64,000 nt of DNA. It comes from Onthophagus taurus. Taxonomy: Eukaryota > Arthropoda > Insecta > Coleoptera > Scarabaeidae. The translations under genes and the position numbers were made by a program. Below are positions 46,501 to 55,690 of this stretch, in pieces (positions within the stretch are counted from its first letter, which is position 1; each line of letters starts with the position of its first letter). The notes beneath the pieces are model-generated. The model was not told where the DNA came from, did no database searches, and worked only from the letters and a program-made list of their open reading frames with translations. The stretch is from contig NC_091966.1 in NCBI RefSeq assembly GCF_036711975.1, positions 2,983,501 through 3,047,500 of the forward strand. Direction: 5' to 3'.

Positions 46501-48453
46501 ACTAGTAAGCGTGATAAGATGTATCGATGCTTGATGATGGGAACATTTCCCGAAACGTTGTTGTACTTATGATGGTTTAGAAATAAACACGTTAAAGGAG
46601 GGAATGATGTCATAATTTTATAATAAACTATCATAAAGTTTGTGATGATGGCGTAAGTCGAAACTAGTAAGACATTAAATAGATAATGACCAGAAAAAGT
46701 ATTACACTTTTATTTTAATTTACATTATATAAAAACTGGTAGATATGGATTAAACCTCCTCCTCTAAATGAGTTAAAGACTAAAAAAAATCTTATTAAAC
46801 TATAAAGAAAGAAAGTAGGAGTAATAAAAGTAAATAATAACTCTCATTACAGTTGGTTTATTAAATGGATCCGCTGAAAGAGAAGATACAAGGTGAATGA
46901 GAAACGTTAAATCCACGAAAATGGCATCGCAAGGGAAATCATTGCACTTATAATAATTTTTTATGACCAATAAAGGGGAGAATTTGCCGTATTTACGTTC
47001 TTTGCGTTTTGGTACCGACCTATTTACTCCGAGAAAAATGGGCGGGCGTAAATTTCGCGCTAGGCTTACCACATTCGAGGAAGTTGATGGCCGAGAAATT
47101 TCATGCGGGGAAAAAAATCCCACAAAGGGTGTGGGATATTTCGCCAATTTATGGTTTTTTAACCAAACGTGGGGAAAGGGATATAAAAACCAATTTCGTG
47201 TGAAACGCTCCTTATACGATCGACCGTCTTGTTTGTTACAAGTTGAGGAAATCGCCGTTGCGTACATTTTTCACATTGGTTTTGACGACCGGTAATAGCT
47301 CCTTATTAAGTCAAAGGATCTCAAAAGGCCCTTTTTCGATTTTTATTCGAACGACTTGCTCGTTCATGTCAACCAGTGATTACATACTCACGTCGATGCG
47401 GAGAAATGAGTAGCTTTAAATGTAAATCGCGTTTTGTGGGCTGATACATTTATGTGATTAAAATTTTTTAGTTTTAACATAAATAAAATAATTATAAAAT
47501 TATATAAATATGTAACTTTCTTGTATACATATATTTTTAATATTAGAAGGTTGGCGCGTGTGGAAGCAAAGTGCCATGCCGAAAATTTTCCAGTTACCCT
47601 TTGATGTCGGAACGTTTGAAGTTTTGGGGTGGTTGAAGGAGTAACACAGGAGCGATCCTAAAAGTGTCACGATTTTGTGTGTTTTATGAAATTGGCTGCG
47701 GGGCGGGCGCAGCTCCCGTGTAAAGTACAAACTTCGTGTTCGAAGAGTTTACCTTTCAAATTATGAACGCGCCCGCCTAATTACTTCTTGAGAACGGAAG
47801 ACAATTAATAAGAGTGCCTTTGAGGAAAACAATTGCTTCGAAAAAAAGACTATTTTTGCTGGACCTTTAAATGGAAGGGGCTATAATGACAGACGTAATG
47901 ACGAAACCCGATCTCCAATTAAGCAATACTGGAAAGTTTCGACCGAGTCGAGAATTTCAATTATGCCCTTTACTTAAATTTATGCGACCGACAAAGTTCC
48001 TGGATTGAGCCGGTTTTGCTCCATTTTCCTTGAATATTTACGCTTTTAAGTTGAACTGGCCCCGCAGTAAGAGAACTTTGAGAGCCTCGACATCCAACTA
48101 TTTAACCGTAAAAGTTACTAGTGGCACTTAGCTATGCAGATAGCACCCTTTCTATGTACAGTCTTATCTTTGCCAACTCAACTCATATTCTTACCTTCTT
48201 CATCGCTCCCAATCATGGCGTATCTTTCGAATCCGCTCAAATTTCTATGCGTCCCGAGTCCGAAATCGTCTTTCGTCCATTGCAAATGACCACTTTTATT
48301 AATTACTCGGCAAGGAAGTGTCACCCTCGATCCTACTACAGCGGTTTGATCCTGGGGTTCCATCGCAAACTTCTGCTCCTTGTAACCGTGCGCCACTAGG
48401 ACGCAACCGGCCATCCGCAACAGGAGCAGCAGAAACTTGTGCACTGGTGCCAT
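27915..48453 (-). CDS. rst/kirre: Roughest/kirre (NEPH1-family) immunoglobulin-superfamily cell-adhesion receptor, 8 coding exons
   Basis: Exons (minus): 48195-48453, 38084-38517, 37744-38023, 37431-37682, 36822-37115, 36643-36762, 33878-34140, 27915-28517. All splice sites are GT/AG and phases agree; the sum is 2505 nt, 834 residues (Drosophila Rst is 764). Layout: signal peptide about 1-23, five Ig domains about 24-510, TM about 514-533, cytoplasmic tail to 834. Signatures: MEPQDQTAVVGSRVTLPCRV, GDYLVTTEDREIELEC, NDVGKSEESETLDIS, YYCKAHVPGFPE, GNPYLRS in the tail. These receptors bind nephrin-like partners (Sns/Hibris) in myoblast fusion, eye patterning and nephrocyte slits. The protein ends TMATHV: THV fits a class I PDZ ligand, as in mammalian NEPH1, which binds ZO-1. 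Rst and Kirre paralogues could not be separated by eye. Three introns hold satellite arrays. Confidence 0.95.
28600..33290. repeat. Intronic satellite, unit about 363 bp, about 13 copies
   Basis: GGAATGAAACTTTTTGAGCT recurs at about 28739, 29103, 29468, 29833, 30198, 30559, 30919, 31280, 31643, 32007, 32372, 32736 and, diverged, 33087. Spacing is 360-366. Each unit is itself a diverged dimer: the half with TTTTTGAGGTTATAAAAGAA...GAAAAAAATTCTTAAAGTTC aligns with the half TTTTTGAGCTTATAGAGAAA...GAAAAAAATTCTTAAACTCA. It fills most of the intron between coding exons 7 and 8. Confidence 0.93.
33878..34140 (-). CDS. rst/kirre: rst/kirre exon 7: cytoplasmic
   Basis: Phase 1 in, phase 0 out. Encodes GDVNTMEKQCKESDRSSNIS and DLKLDLRTGSSNSN, then SETGSESVITRIGVPLAGPV and DLYRYSSDYTDQPFPPK. 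Serine/tyrosine-rich, as expected for a signalling tail. Acceptor TTTTTTAG|GA, donor AAA|GTGAGT. Confidence 0.92.
34395..36360. repeat. Intronic satellite, unit about 392 bp, five copies, with palindromic arms
   Basis: CTTTAAAATGAGGCCAAACA recurs near 34400, 34785, 35177, 35569, 35962 and 36353 (384, then 391-393). Each unit contains two inverted arms of about 80 bp: GGACTCATTTTAAAGGATTT...TTAAAGTTGATATTTATAAC / CCGGAAGT against ACTTCCGGTTTGAAATATCA...AAAAATCCTTTAAAATGAGG. It lies in the intron between coding exons 6 and 7 and runs directly into a CTAG repeat. Confidence 0.92.
36362..36622. repeat. CTAG palindrome element ending in a pogo-like TIR
   Basis: Two monomers (GCTAAACCCGAAATTTTCTA ... 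and ACATTCGGGTTTAGCCATCT ...). The right end read on the minus strand is ACAGTTAAACCTCGATATAT, close to the TIR at 1567, so this CTAG family is carried at least sometimes in a pogo/Tigger-type MITE. It ends 20 nt before a coding exon's donor. Confidence 0.75.
36643..36762 (-). CDS. rst/kirre: rst/kirre exon 6: transmembrane segment
   Basis: Encodes NFPIIMVTAGSVALGIVIVI, IALIVCLYNRQNHKKPPPEG: one hydrophobic helix followed by a basic stop-transfer stretch. 120 nt, phase 1 to phase 1. Confidence 0.94.
36822..37115 (-). CDS. rst/kirre: rst/kirre exon 5: fifth Ig domain
   Basis: GPPSIISHRTQFGVEGDNVR and VECTAFSIPAPEKVVWTFNG open the domain (first Cys, Trp); FGVYNCSVVNPYGSD closes it (Y-x-C motif). 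294 nt, phase 1 to phase 1. Confidence 0.94.
37116..37430. promoter_or_regulatory. Small intron with a GC-rich inverted-repeat core (candidate regulatory DNA)
   Basis: Within a 315-bp intron, 37235-37390 is markedly richer in G, C and CpG than other introns of this gene. It holds TTGCCGCGGCCCCTCGGCAA (inverted TTGCCG/CGGCAA) and GAACAATG...CATTGTTC (37307-37334), two Sox-type ACAAT sites facing each other. Function is inferred only from composition and motifs. Confidence 0.3.
37431..37682 (-). CDS. rst/kirre: rst/kirre exon 4: fourth Ig domain
   Basis: GPQFRNKPKSAQADLDSSVT, LSCDVDGNPIPDITWIQQEK, SPNLTLRVDGETAGRYYCKA, HVPGFPEVGAEASIYLK. Complete C/W/YxC Ig pattern. 252 nt. Confidence 0.94.
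37744..38023 (-). CDS. rst/kirre: rst/kirre exon 3: third Ig domain
   Basis: VKYAPKVTVSIISGTAPNGR, then LGCHADANPSVVTYRWFLNN and AIVKCEVQNDVGKSEESETL. The flanking intron (37683-37743) is only 61 nt. Confidence 0.94.
38084..38517 (-). CDS. rst/kirre: rst/kirre exon 2: end of Ig1 and all of Ig2
   Basis: DFSLDIYPVMLEDDAKYECQ finishes Ig1; VPPDSPKIVQGDYLVTTEDR, EIELECVSYGGKPAAEITWI and HHNTTFTCQAQNTAERTHRS form Ig2. This GC-rich exon has a long antisense frame (38108-38560, +) that is a shadow. Confidence 0.95.
38518..40363. other. Left part of the 9.7-kb first coding intron; no supported gene
   Basis: Unique AT-rich DNA to about 39230. From 39230 to 40330 the composition is more balanced, with broken short frames on both strands that look like decayed retrotransposon sequence, but I could not assign a family. 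AAATAAAATTTGTTTT at about 40290 resembles an element 3' end. Confidence 0.35.
40364..40396. repeat. Perfect 12-bp stem hairpin
   Basis: ACCTCCTGCAAT and ATTGCAGGAGGT flank a 9-nt loop. Isolated; no transcription signals nearby. Confidence 0.6.
40790..41262. repeat. Direct repeat of about 150 bp flanking a CTAG element
   Basis: CTCTCAAACTTTCCCCAACT ... GAGCACCAGATACATATGTG (40790-40936) recurs as CTCTCAAACTTTCCCCAAAT ... GAGCACCAGATTCATATGTG (41116-41261). A CTAG palindrome copy occupies 40937-41080 between them. Confidence 0.8.
40937..41080. repeat. CTAG palindrome copy (diverged)
   Basis: TTTCTAGTTCTAGGTCTAGT, GTTAGTTCTAGTTTTAGTTC, a central GGCACTGAATAACAACTAAA, then weaker inverted partners (GAATGATTCTAGAATGATTG). 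Confidence 0.75.
41263..41689. other. Intronic DNA, nothing recognised
   Basis: Short decayed frames only. GAAGGTTTGGAGGATAGCTA and following codons look like the tail of an old transposon but cannot be placed. Confidence 0.35.
41690..41884. repeat. Solo fold-back relative of the 392-bp satellite
   Basis: The left arm TCCTTTAATTTGATACCAAA...CACGACGTATTTTCG and right arm CGAAAATACATCGAGTTTGG...TATCAAATTAAAGGA are inverted. CCTTTAA...CCAAACACGA and GAGTTTGG...AAAGGATTTT are the same words, in the same order, as in the 34395-36360 unit. Confidence 0.7.
41885..43017. other. Unique, partly GC-rich intronic DNA; one unassigned 121-codon frame
   Basis: A minus frame at 41941-42306 (MSIKPWVSTPLAVRLARKPS...) lies in a CpG-rich stretch with no stop codons, but has no family marks and no splice or poly(A) context. 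I regard it as chance openness of GC-rich, possibly regulatory, DNA. A second GC-richer patch lies at 42660-42860. Confidence 0.35.
43018..43185. repeat. CTAG palindrome copy abutting a satellite array
   Basis: AGAACTAACACTAGACCTAG, AACTAGAAACATTCGGGTTT, AGCCATCTTAAGG, then a shortened inverted half. The 362-bp array begins directly after it. Confidence 0.85.
43186..46165. repeat. Intronic satellite, unit about 362 bp, about eight copies, internally dimeric
   Basis: AAGAGGATAC recurs near 43241, 43604, 43966, 44329, 44691, 45054, 45418, 45780 and 46143 (spacing 362-364). Half 1 (CTAAAAGTGATTTTTCAAAA...CATTAAAAAGAGGATACTTT) and half 2 (CTAAAAGTTATTTTTCAAAA...CATTGGAAAGAGGACACTTT) are clearly homologous, so the ancestral monomer was about 181 bp. 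Copies are highly alike. Confidence 0.93.
46351..46558. repeat. Inverted pair of hammerhead-like Penelope ends around a cruciform
   Basis: CGTTTCGGGAAATGGTCCCA at 46352 and TGATGGGAACATTTCCCGAA at 46535 are inverted copies. Between them ACATCTTATCACGCT (46450-46464) pairs with 46508-46522, and CAGGTCTTTTTATAAGACCTG nests inside as a perfect 8-bp stem. TGATGA-GGGAA-CAT-TTCCC-GAAA has the layout of a hammerhead core with its stem II. Confidence 0.55.
46559..48194. other. Right end of the large intron; unique DNA, GC-richer near 46950-47300 and 47550-48150
   Basis: Overlapping frames on both strands at 46800-47295 cancel each other as gene evidence. Non-repetitive and more balanced in composition than the surrounding arrays, so conserved regulatory DNA is possible, unproven. 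Confidence 0.35.
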
Positions 48454-48477
48454 CTATTCGTATGATTGTCTCGTTTC
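48195..48477 (-). CDS. rst/kirre: rst/kirre exon 1 (coding): signal peptide and start of Ig1
   Basis: Coding part 48195-48453. MAPVHKFLLLLLRMAGCVLV is a signal peptide; then QKFAMEPQDQTAVVGSRVTL, PCRVINKSGHLQWTKDDFGL and GTHRNLSGFERYAMIGSDEE. The start is fixed by an in-frame TAG directly before ATG. ATTGTTGCAG ending at 48478 looks like an acceptor, so 48454-48477 would be 5' UTR and non-coding exons and the promoter lie further right. Confidence 0.93.
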
Positions 48478-48479
48478 CT

Positions 48480-49039
48480 GCAACAATGAATTAAAATTTC
48501 AGAAAGTGTATAATGCAATTCCGGCTCGTTTCACGCGGCCGAAACTCTACAAAAGCTTTCATGTAACTTAATAGAGGACGAAGACCAGGAGAAACTTGTT
48601 AATTTTAGATGACTGCACAGAGTTGAGTTAATTTTGTGAAATTATATGTAAATATTTATATAGAGTCGTTTCGGGACAAAATAATAATATTTTCATGATA
48701 CTTCATTTCGAAATTAACACTGTTATAACCTTCATGCATATTAACGTTTTCGTGTATTACCTATAAATTACAAAGAAAATTACATGGTGGAAGTAATACT
48801 TAACACAAGTGTTGAATAAGTGTATATTTGTAAGCCATTTTGGTAATATAAGACATTAACATGTAATAGTCTATAATAAAGACTTTGTTACATAGGAATA
48901 TTTTGATTTATGAATTGCTAATATTATGAATATAAGATAATATTAATAACATTTTCCTTCAATAATGTATAGTTTAAAATCTTGCGACATTTTTGAAAAT
49001 CCTTAGATTTAGGAGTTTGCTTTATTTGCGTCGGATTCT
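48480..49039. other. Intron or upstream DNA of rst/kirre
   Basis: AT-rich, no frames, no clear repeat. The promoter was not identified. Confidence 0.4.
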
Positions 49040-49835
49040 ATTTTCCCCTCTTTTTTGGAAAATTTGTTCTACTTGCATTTTTACAAATTCGAGTTAAGTG
49101 GATATTTTGACCGATTTTATTTGAAGTGCTTCTTGTTCTTTATTATTTAGACCAGGAAATAATGAAATAAAATGATTTCTGTCAACTTTTATTTTTCTGG
49201 GAAATCGTTTCTTTTGGAAATTATTGCAAATTTTGAGGTTGAGCAGAATTTCTAATCAACTTAGTTAAAACTCCATCATATTCTTCATCATTTATATCAT
49301 CGAACCAAGAAAAAATAATTTTTGTCCTGTTTTTAGTGAAATACAAACTAAAAACAGGTTTTTGTTCAATTTTTGCAAATTTCAGGGTGAGTAGAATTTC
49401 TGATCAATTTAGTTTGTCTTGCATTGTATTCTTTATGATCTTAATACTGCAAATATGGACCAAAAATTCTTTTGTCATTTCCTATTTTCTTAGAAACCAG
49501 TTTTCCTTTAATTCTTGTTAATTTCAAATTGAACAGAATTTCTGGTTAATTTAATTTAAAATATATAGTATTTCTCATCATTTATATATACAAATACAGA
49601 AGATGAACTATTTCGGGCACTTTCTATTTATCTGGAAAAGCGACCTTCTTTTAATTTTAGTCGATTTCTAGTTAACCACAATTTCGGGTTAATTTAGTTT
49701 GCCTTGCATCGTATTCCTTATGATCATTAGTTGCAATTTCGGAAAGAAAATTGTTTGTCATTTTCAATTTCTCTGTAAAAACGGTTTTCTTGGAATTTTA
49801 GCCAATTTCTGTCACTAACTCTTCCTTTTATCCAC
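49040..49835. repeat. Degenerate tandem array, period about 145 bp, reverse orientation
   Basis: GCAGAATTTCTAATCAACTT, then variants near 49396, 49534 and 49678, each with TTTTCTGGGAAATCG-like and GCAAATTTTGAGGTTGA-like words. These are the reverse complement of marks in the array at 25437-26420. Confidence 0.75.
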
Positions 49836-49842
49836 TTATATC

Positions 49843-51436
49843 TTCACTAGACCGAGAACTAGAAACATTCGGATTTAGCCGCACGTCTCCCAAGATGGTT
49901 AAACCCAAATGATTCTAGTTCTAGGTTTCGTGTTAGTTCTAGTTTTACACTAGCACTGTTGCTATATGGAACTAACACTATACTTAGAACTAGAATCATT
50001 CGGGTTTAGCCGCACGTCTCTAAAGACGGCTAAACCCGAATTATTCTAGTTTTAGGTATAGTGTTAATTCTACTTTTTCCACTTGCACTGTCACTAGAAT
50101 TAACATTAGACCTAGAACTAGAAACATTCGGATTTAGCCGCACGTCTCTAAAGACGGCTAAACCCGAATGATTCTAGTTCTAGGTATAGTGTTAGTTCTA
50201 GTTTTACACTTGCACTGTCACTAGAATTAACATTAGACCTAGAACTAGAACTATTCGGATTTAGCAGCACGTCTCCGAAGACGGCTATTCCCGAATAATT
50301 CTAGTTCTAGGTATAGTGTTAGTTCTAGTTTTACACTAGCACTGTTACTAACACTATACCTAGAACTAGAATCATTCGGGTTTAGCCGCACGTCTCTAAA
50401 GACGGCTAAACCCGAATGATTCTAGTTCTAGGTATAGTGTTAGTTCTAGTTTTACACTTGCACTGTCACTAGAATTAACATTAGACCTAGAACTAGAAAC
50501 ATTCGGATTTAGCAGCACGTCTCCCAAGACGGCTATTCCCGAATAATTCTAGTTCTAGTTATAGTGTTAGTTCTAGTTTTACACTAGCACTGTTACTAAC
50601 ACTATACCTAGAACTAGAATCATTCGGGTTTAGCCGCACGTCTCTAAAGACGGCTAAACCCGAATGATTCTAGTTCTAGGTATAGTGTTAGTTCTAGTTT
50701 TACACTTGCACTGTCACTAGAATTAACATTAGACCTAGAACTAGAAACATTCGGATTTAGCAGCACGTCTCCCAAGACGGCTATTCCCGAATAATTCTAG
50801 TTCTAGGTATAGTGTTAGTTCTAGTTTTACACTAGCACTGTTACTAACACTATACCTAGAACTAGAATCATTCGGGTTTAGCCGCACGTCTCTAAAGACG
50901 GCTAAACCCAAATGATTCTAGTTCTAGGTATAGTGTTAGTTCTAGTTTTACACTTGCACTGTCACCAGAATTAACATTAGACCTAGAACTAGAAACATTC
51001 GGATTTAGCAGCACGTCTCCCAAGACGGCTATTCCCGAATAATTCTAGTTCTAGGTATAGTGTTAGTTCTAGTTTTACACTAGCACTGTTACTAACACTA
51101 TACCTAGAACTAGAATCATTCGGGATTAGCTGCACGTCTCTCAAGACTGCTAAACCCGAATGATTCTAGTTCTAGGTCTTGTGTTAGTTCTAGTTTTACT
51201 TCAATAAATACATACGACACTCTAACGCTGAACAACAACTAAAACTAGAGCTGACACGGGCACTAGAACTAACACTAGACCTAGAACCATTCGGGTTTAG
51301 CCATGCGTCTCTTAAGACAGCTAAATCCGAATTCTTCTGGTTCTAGGTCTTCTTTTAGTTGAATAAAAGTATACAACAAACTAGCGCTGAATAACAAATT
51401 GAAACTAGAACTAACACAAAACTTAGAACTAGAAAC
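49843..51436. repeat. CTAG palindrome array with a 248-bp higher-order repeat
   Basis: About a dozen palindromes of about 124 bp. From 50381 the pattern is strictly alternating: a type with CGGGTTTAGCCGCACGTCTC and a type with CGGATTTAGCAGCACGTCTC, spaced TTTTACACTAGCACTGTTAC and TTTTACACTTGCACTGTCAC. The first type starts at 50381, 50629, 50877 and 51125: exactly 248 bp each. Outer monomers (49843-50380 and 51126-51436) are more diverged. Confidence 0.95.
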
Positions 51437-53378
51437 TGCTGACTGAGTCCGTTTAGATTCTACCATCCTTAAGAACATTGACATCAAACCTCGGCTATAA
51501 AATATGAAATAAATACATGAAATAGAAAACCTAATTGAAAAGCAGTGCTTTAATCCACCCCCACACGGAAATACAACCCTCTCAACTTTCGTAGGGGACA
51601 CAAACATCCAGTTCTAATTAACGAGTTATCGTATGTTAACGAAACCCTAAAACGCCAGATATAGAGTGTCGTCTCGAAAAGGGTTAAGCAAAACCTTCTT
51701 TTTTTTTGGGGTTTCCCCGCCCGTTCGATACAAAGCGCGTAATTAATTTTAACGACCAGCCAAACAAGAGGAGAGAAAGAGAGATTCGTGCGCATATTTT
51801 TATTCGGCGAGGTAAAAGCTTTCCCGTTTTTACGGGAGCCACACTTTTTTTTTATTAATTCAACCACCGTTCACTCTAAAATTTTGTGTTTCGTGTTTTT
51901 TTTATTCCGCATGGCTCCGAGCCGACAAACAAAACTTTCCCGAAAAAACGTCCCCACAGATGATGATAAACAAAAAGTGGGAATAATAAAAAAAAAAAAT
52001 CACGGAAATTGGGATTTGTCCACGCGGGTACGTGCGGTTGTAGTTTTAAGGAACGAATCCGCCTTTTGTTCCCTAAATCGGGCAACGTGGGGATTTTGGT
52101 CGATCGCATGAAATACGACTGCGATTTCATTGAAAACTATGCAAAAACGTGGAAAGTCCGCCGCAGCATTTTTTTCGGCACGACATTAAGCCGACGAAAG
52201 TCCCCCATAAATTCAATGGGGAAAATCTCTATTTCGGGCAACCCACCGAATACAGAACAGATCCTGATGGATGTATTCGTCAATACAAAGTGGATTAAAT
52301 TTTTACATTCCACATAATATCCTTTGTATGAATCCTTAAAAAGTTTCATAAAACTTCGCACAACTCGAGGTCAATATTTACGAGTATTCTTAGTATTCAA
52401 GTTCGGTCACTACTTGACGGCCAAACGACGACGGCCGGTTGCGTTGTAGAATTGAAAACTGCTTAACGGCACAACTCGTTGAAGTTTTCCGCACGCGCTA
52501 ACTTTAACTCCGGAGGACGTCGTCGTCTACGTCGCCACAACTCGCCGAAGACGAAGCTTTCCACCGAACAATACGTGGCAAATAAATTGAAAACCCATCG
52601 GCACGCCTCCCCCCTATAGCTGAAAAAAAGTACACCCTCCTTTTGCGAAATCCTCAAAACTCGGAAAGTCCTCCTTCTTCTTTGCTCGTTTTTCATCGCA
52701 CACACCCGCGACCGTAAAAGACGAAGTAAGAAAAGAAACAAATGAAAACTGCGTCGTTCTTTCTCGAAAGTTTCCTTTAATCTTCTTGAAAGGTCTTACT
52801 TTCCCTTATACTTCTTTTTGCCGCTCCCACCATTGTCCTTAATTTTATTAATAGAAGAGATACCGGTCAAGTTATAGAGAGCATCTACTAAACTTTCCCT
52901 ATAAGTTACATAGTACGCTACACTCCACACTACACATGCTATGTGTATAGAATATTTACGGTTTCTGAATATTTGATATCTTTCACATAGTTTCAGTCCA
53001 CCCGGTTTCAGTCAAAACCAAACACACCACCCGATGTTGAGTTACCAGCTGTTAGTATTAATACGAAACTCAAAACAACATCCACCAAACTTATTTATAT
53101 CTTAAACGTATAACTGGACTGAAACTACAATGGAATAATACCGAGGGTGACATCTGACTTAACCTTATCTGCATAATTCACAACTGAAACTAATAATATA
53201 AATCCATTACAACGTACGTTGTGGATTAATATCAATATCTGCGAGACACTAACTCCAATTTGGCTTTAAATCAGATTGAGTTTAATATCTAAAATGTCAC
53301 ACTAGAAATTATGTGTGTTGGTTTAAATTATAAATGTATAGAAATTAAATTCACTGTAATTAATTGTTTTATAATTAT
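51437..53378. other. Non-repetitive DNA, GC-richer at 51600-52750, no supported gene
   Basis: Many short frames on both strands, none with family marks. Poly-A/poly-T runs and CpG-rich patches (52380-52560). It could hold distal exons or control elements of rst/kirre; nothing decides this. Confidence 0.35.
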
Positions 53379-53760
53379 ACAGTGAGATTCACTTAAGATG
53401 CAATATTTTCATAACCTACTTACTTTATCCAACATAAAATGCAAAAAAATATACAATAATTTAATGTTAAATAACAAATAAATCTAGACTAACACTAGAC
53501 CTAGAACCGATTGTTTCTAGTTCTGTGTCTAGTGTTAGTTCTAGTTTTAGTTGTTGGTCAGGTCTAGATTGTTGTATATTTTTATTGCCCTAAAACTAGA
53601 ACTAACACTAGATCTAGAACTAGAAGCATTCGGATTTAGCCGTCTTAAGAGACACAAGGCTAAACCCGAATGGTTCTAGTTGTAGGTCTAGTGTTAGTTC
53701 TAGTGCTAATGTTAGCTCTAGTTTTAGATGTTGTTGAGCGTTAGATTGTTGTATATATTG
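53379..53760. repeat. Mariner-like end followed by CTAG palindrome copies
   Basis: TACAGTGAGATTCACTTAAG at 53379 matches 1373. From 53479 come two CTAG monomers with intact core (ATTCGGATTTAGCCGTCTTA and GGCTAAACCCGAATGG) and the AGATTGTTGTATATTTTTAT spacer. The same two repeats are neighbours at 1371-1700. Confidence 0.75.
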
Positions 53761-55117
53761 TAATAATATAACCAATCATAAGCATTATTTTGAGCATTTA
53801 AAGCCTTATCATATTGAACGTAAGAGAATGTTATGAATGATAATAATAATAAATTTATTTTTATAATATAAAATACCACTTACTAATGAATTCAGTTATG
53901 TATTATTGGCCGTTGATGTTTTCTATTGGATATAATCCATGTAAAGTCGATACGAAGTAATTTTAAAGACCCCCTGACAGATACATAACCTCAATTTGAT
54001 TTTTTCTCAATTTCTCCTTCAAATCCTTATTTACCCGGTTAAAGGTATTAAAAATGATAATCTTAGCATAGTAAGAATGGAAAACATCCGTCCTTTGTGT
54101 TAATTAATGAAATTTTAGATGAAAATTTATAATCTCAAAATTTAGAATTTTGGGAATTTTGCCGTTGAATATAGAAGAAAATGATCAGATATCTGAAAAG
54201 CAATTTAAAGAAGCATTAAAACTACAAGATTTCATACATAAATACAGTTATTAAAAAAAATGAAATGATATTTAATCAAATTAAATTAGGGAGATTTCAA
54301 ATGTTAAAGTTGGTAATATCAGAAAATATTAAAAACGAATTTCAAGTTAATGGAATTGACCAATCAGGAAACAGTATTTTTCAATTTCAACATTAAACAA
54401 AGGAAAATTAAAAATTTTAGTGTGATTTTAAACTTGAGAAGGAACGCACGCAAATTTTGTCTCGTTAATGTTGACATAACCTCAAAAAAAAATAATTTGA
54501 AGAATTTTTCCGATTCAAAGAAAAGAAATAATAACCCTAATGAAGAAACATCATTTTGGTTCCCGTTCCTGACAATCCCTGAATCCCGTACCGTGGACTA
54601 CATTATCCTACAACCAACAGACTAAAGTAAGTTTGTTATTTTCTTTAGATTTATTTGTGTTAATTTAGTTAACAATTCACTTACCTTCAATACGAAAGAT
54701 AATTCTGAGATATTACTCATAATAATTCATTTCATAACTCGTTTACTTTTTTTGGGGTTATGTTGTTACTATTTAAGCTATAGTTATTTTCCTCAATTTG
54801 ATGGAATAATAAAACCATCAATCGTACTTTGTATTAACTAAAATTTTGGAAATTTGTTATCAATTAATCACACACACACAGTTCATTCGTTGAATTTTAC
54901 TTTAAAGATTTGTTTACGAGTTAACTCAAACGTACAAACCGGCTATTACCCTGAACGGTTTTACGCTCGATTAGACTTGACAACGTCGCTAGTTCCGGAA
55001 TTAAAATTTCATTTGAATTTTTAAATTTAAACAGTCAAATTATTTATTGTTGATTTAATTGAGTTTTCAACTTTAATAGATTAGATTTAGTATAAAGCCA
55101 AAAAACATTACAATATT
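53761..55117. other. AT-rich DNA, nothing supported
   Basis: A frame at 54350-54625 is N/K/F-rich and unassignable. A short CA repeat lies at 54871. Confidence 0.4.
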
Positions 55118-55690
55118 TATTGAATTAAAACTAGAACTAACACTACTAACAACCTAGAACTAGAAAGTTTCTGGTTTAGTCGTGCGTTTTCAGACGACTT
55201 CTACTTTTATATCATTAACATAACCAACAATTTAGTTCTTAATAACAAGTACAAGTAGAACTAATACTAGACCTAGAAGAAGAAAGTTTCGGTATAAGTT
55301 CCGATATTTTCTAGTTCTAGGTCTAGTGTTAGTTCTAGTTTTACACTAGCACCATCACTGGAACTAACACAAGACTTAGAACTAGAATCATTCGGGTTTA
55401 GCCGTCTTGAGAGACGTGCGGCTAAATCCGAATGTTTCTAGTTCTTAGTCTAGCGTTAGTTCTAGTTTTACACTAGCACCATCACTGGATCTAACACAAG
55501 ACCTAGAACTAGAATCATTCGGGTTTAGCCATCTTGAGAGACGTGCGGCTAAATCCGAATGTTTCTAGTTCCAGGTCTAGTGTTAGTTCTAGTTTTAATG
55601 GTTAATTAGCGCTAGATTGTTATAAATTTTTATTGCACTAAAACTAGAACTAACACTAGTCCTAGAACTGGAACGTTTTGGGTTGGGTAA
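55118..55690. repeat. CTAG palindrome block, about four monomers
   Basis: Includes ATTCGGGTTTAGCCGTCTTG with AGAGACGTGCGGCTAAATCC twice, about 118 bp apart (55393 and 55511), joined by TTTTACACTAGCACCATCAC. Ends with the GCGCTAGATTGTTATAAATT spacer and half a monomer. Confidence 0.9.

Noticed and set aside
46800..47295. Overlapping frames of 155 (minus), 110 and 64 (+) codons
   Set aside because: Mutually overlapping on both strands, no family marks, no splice or poly(A) context; GC-richer DNA has fewer stop codons.
51550..52741. Cluster of frames of 74-108 codons on both strands
   Set aside because: No shared exon structure, no motifs; overlapping on opposite strands.
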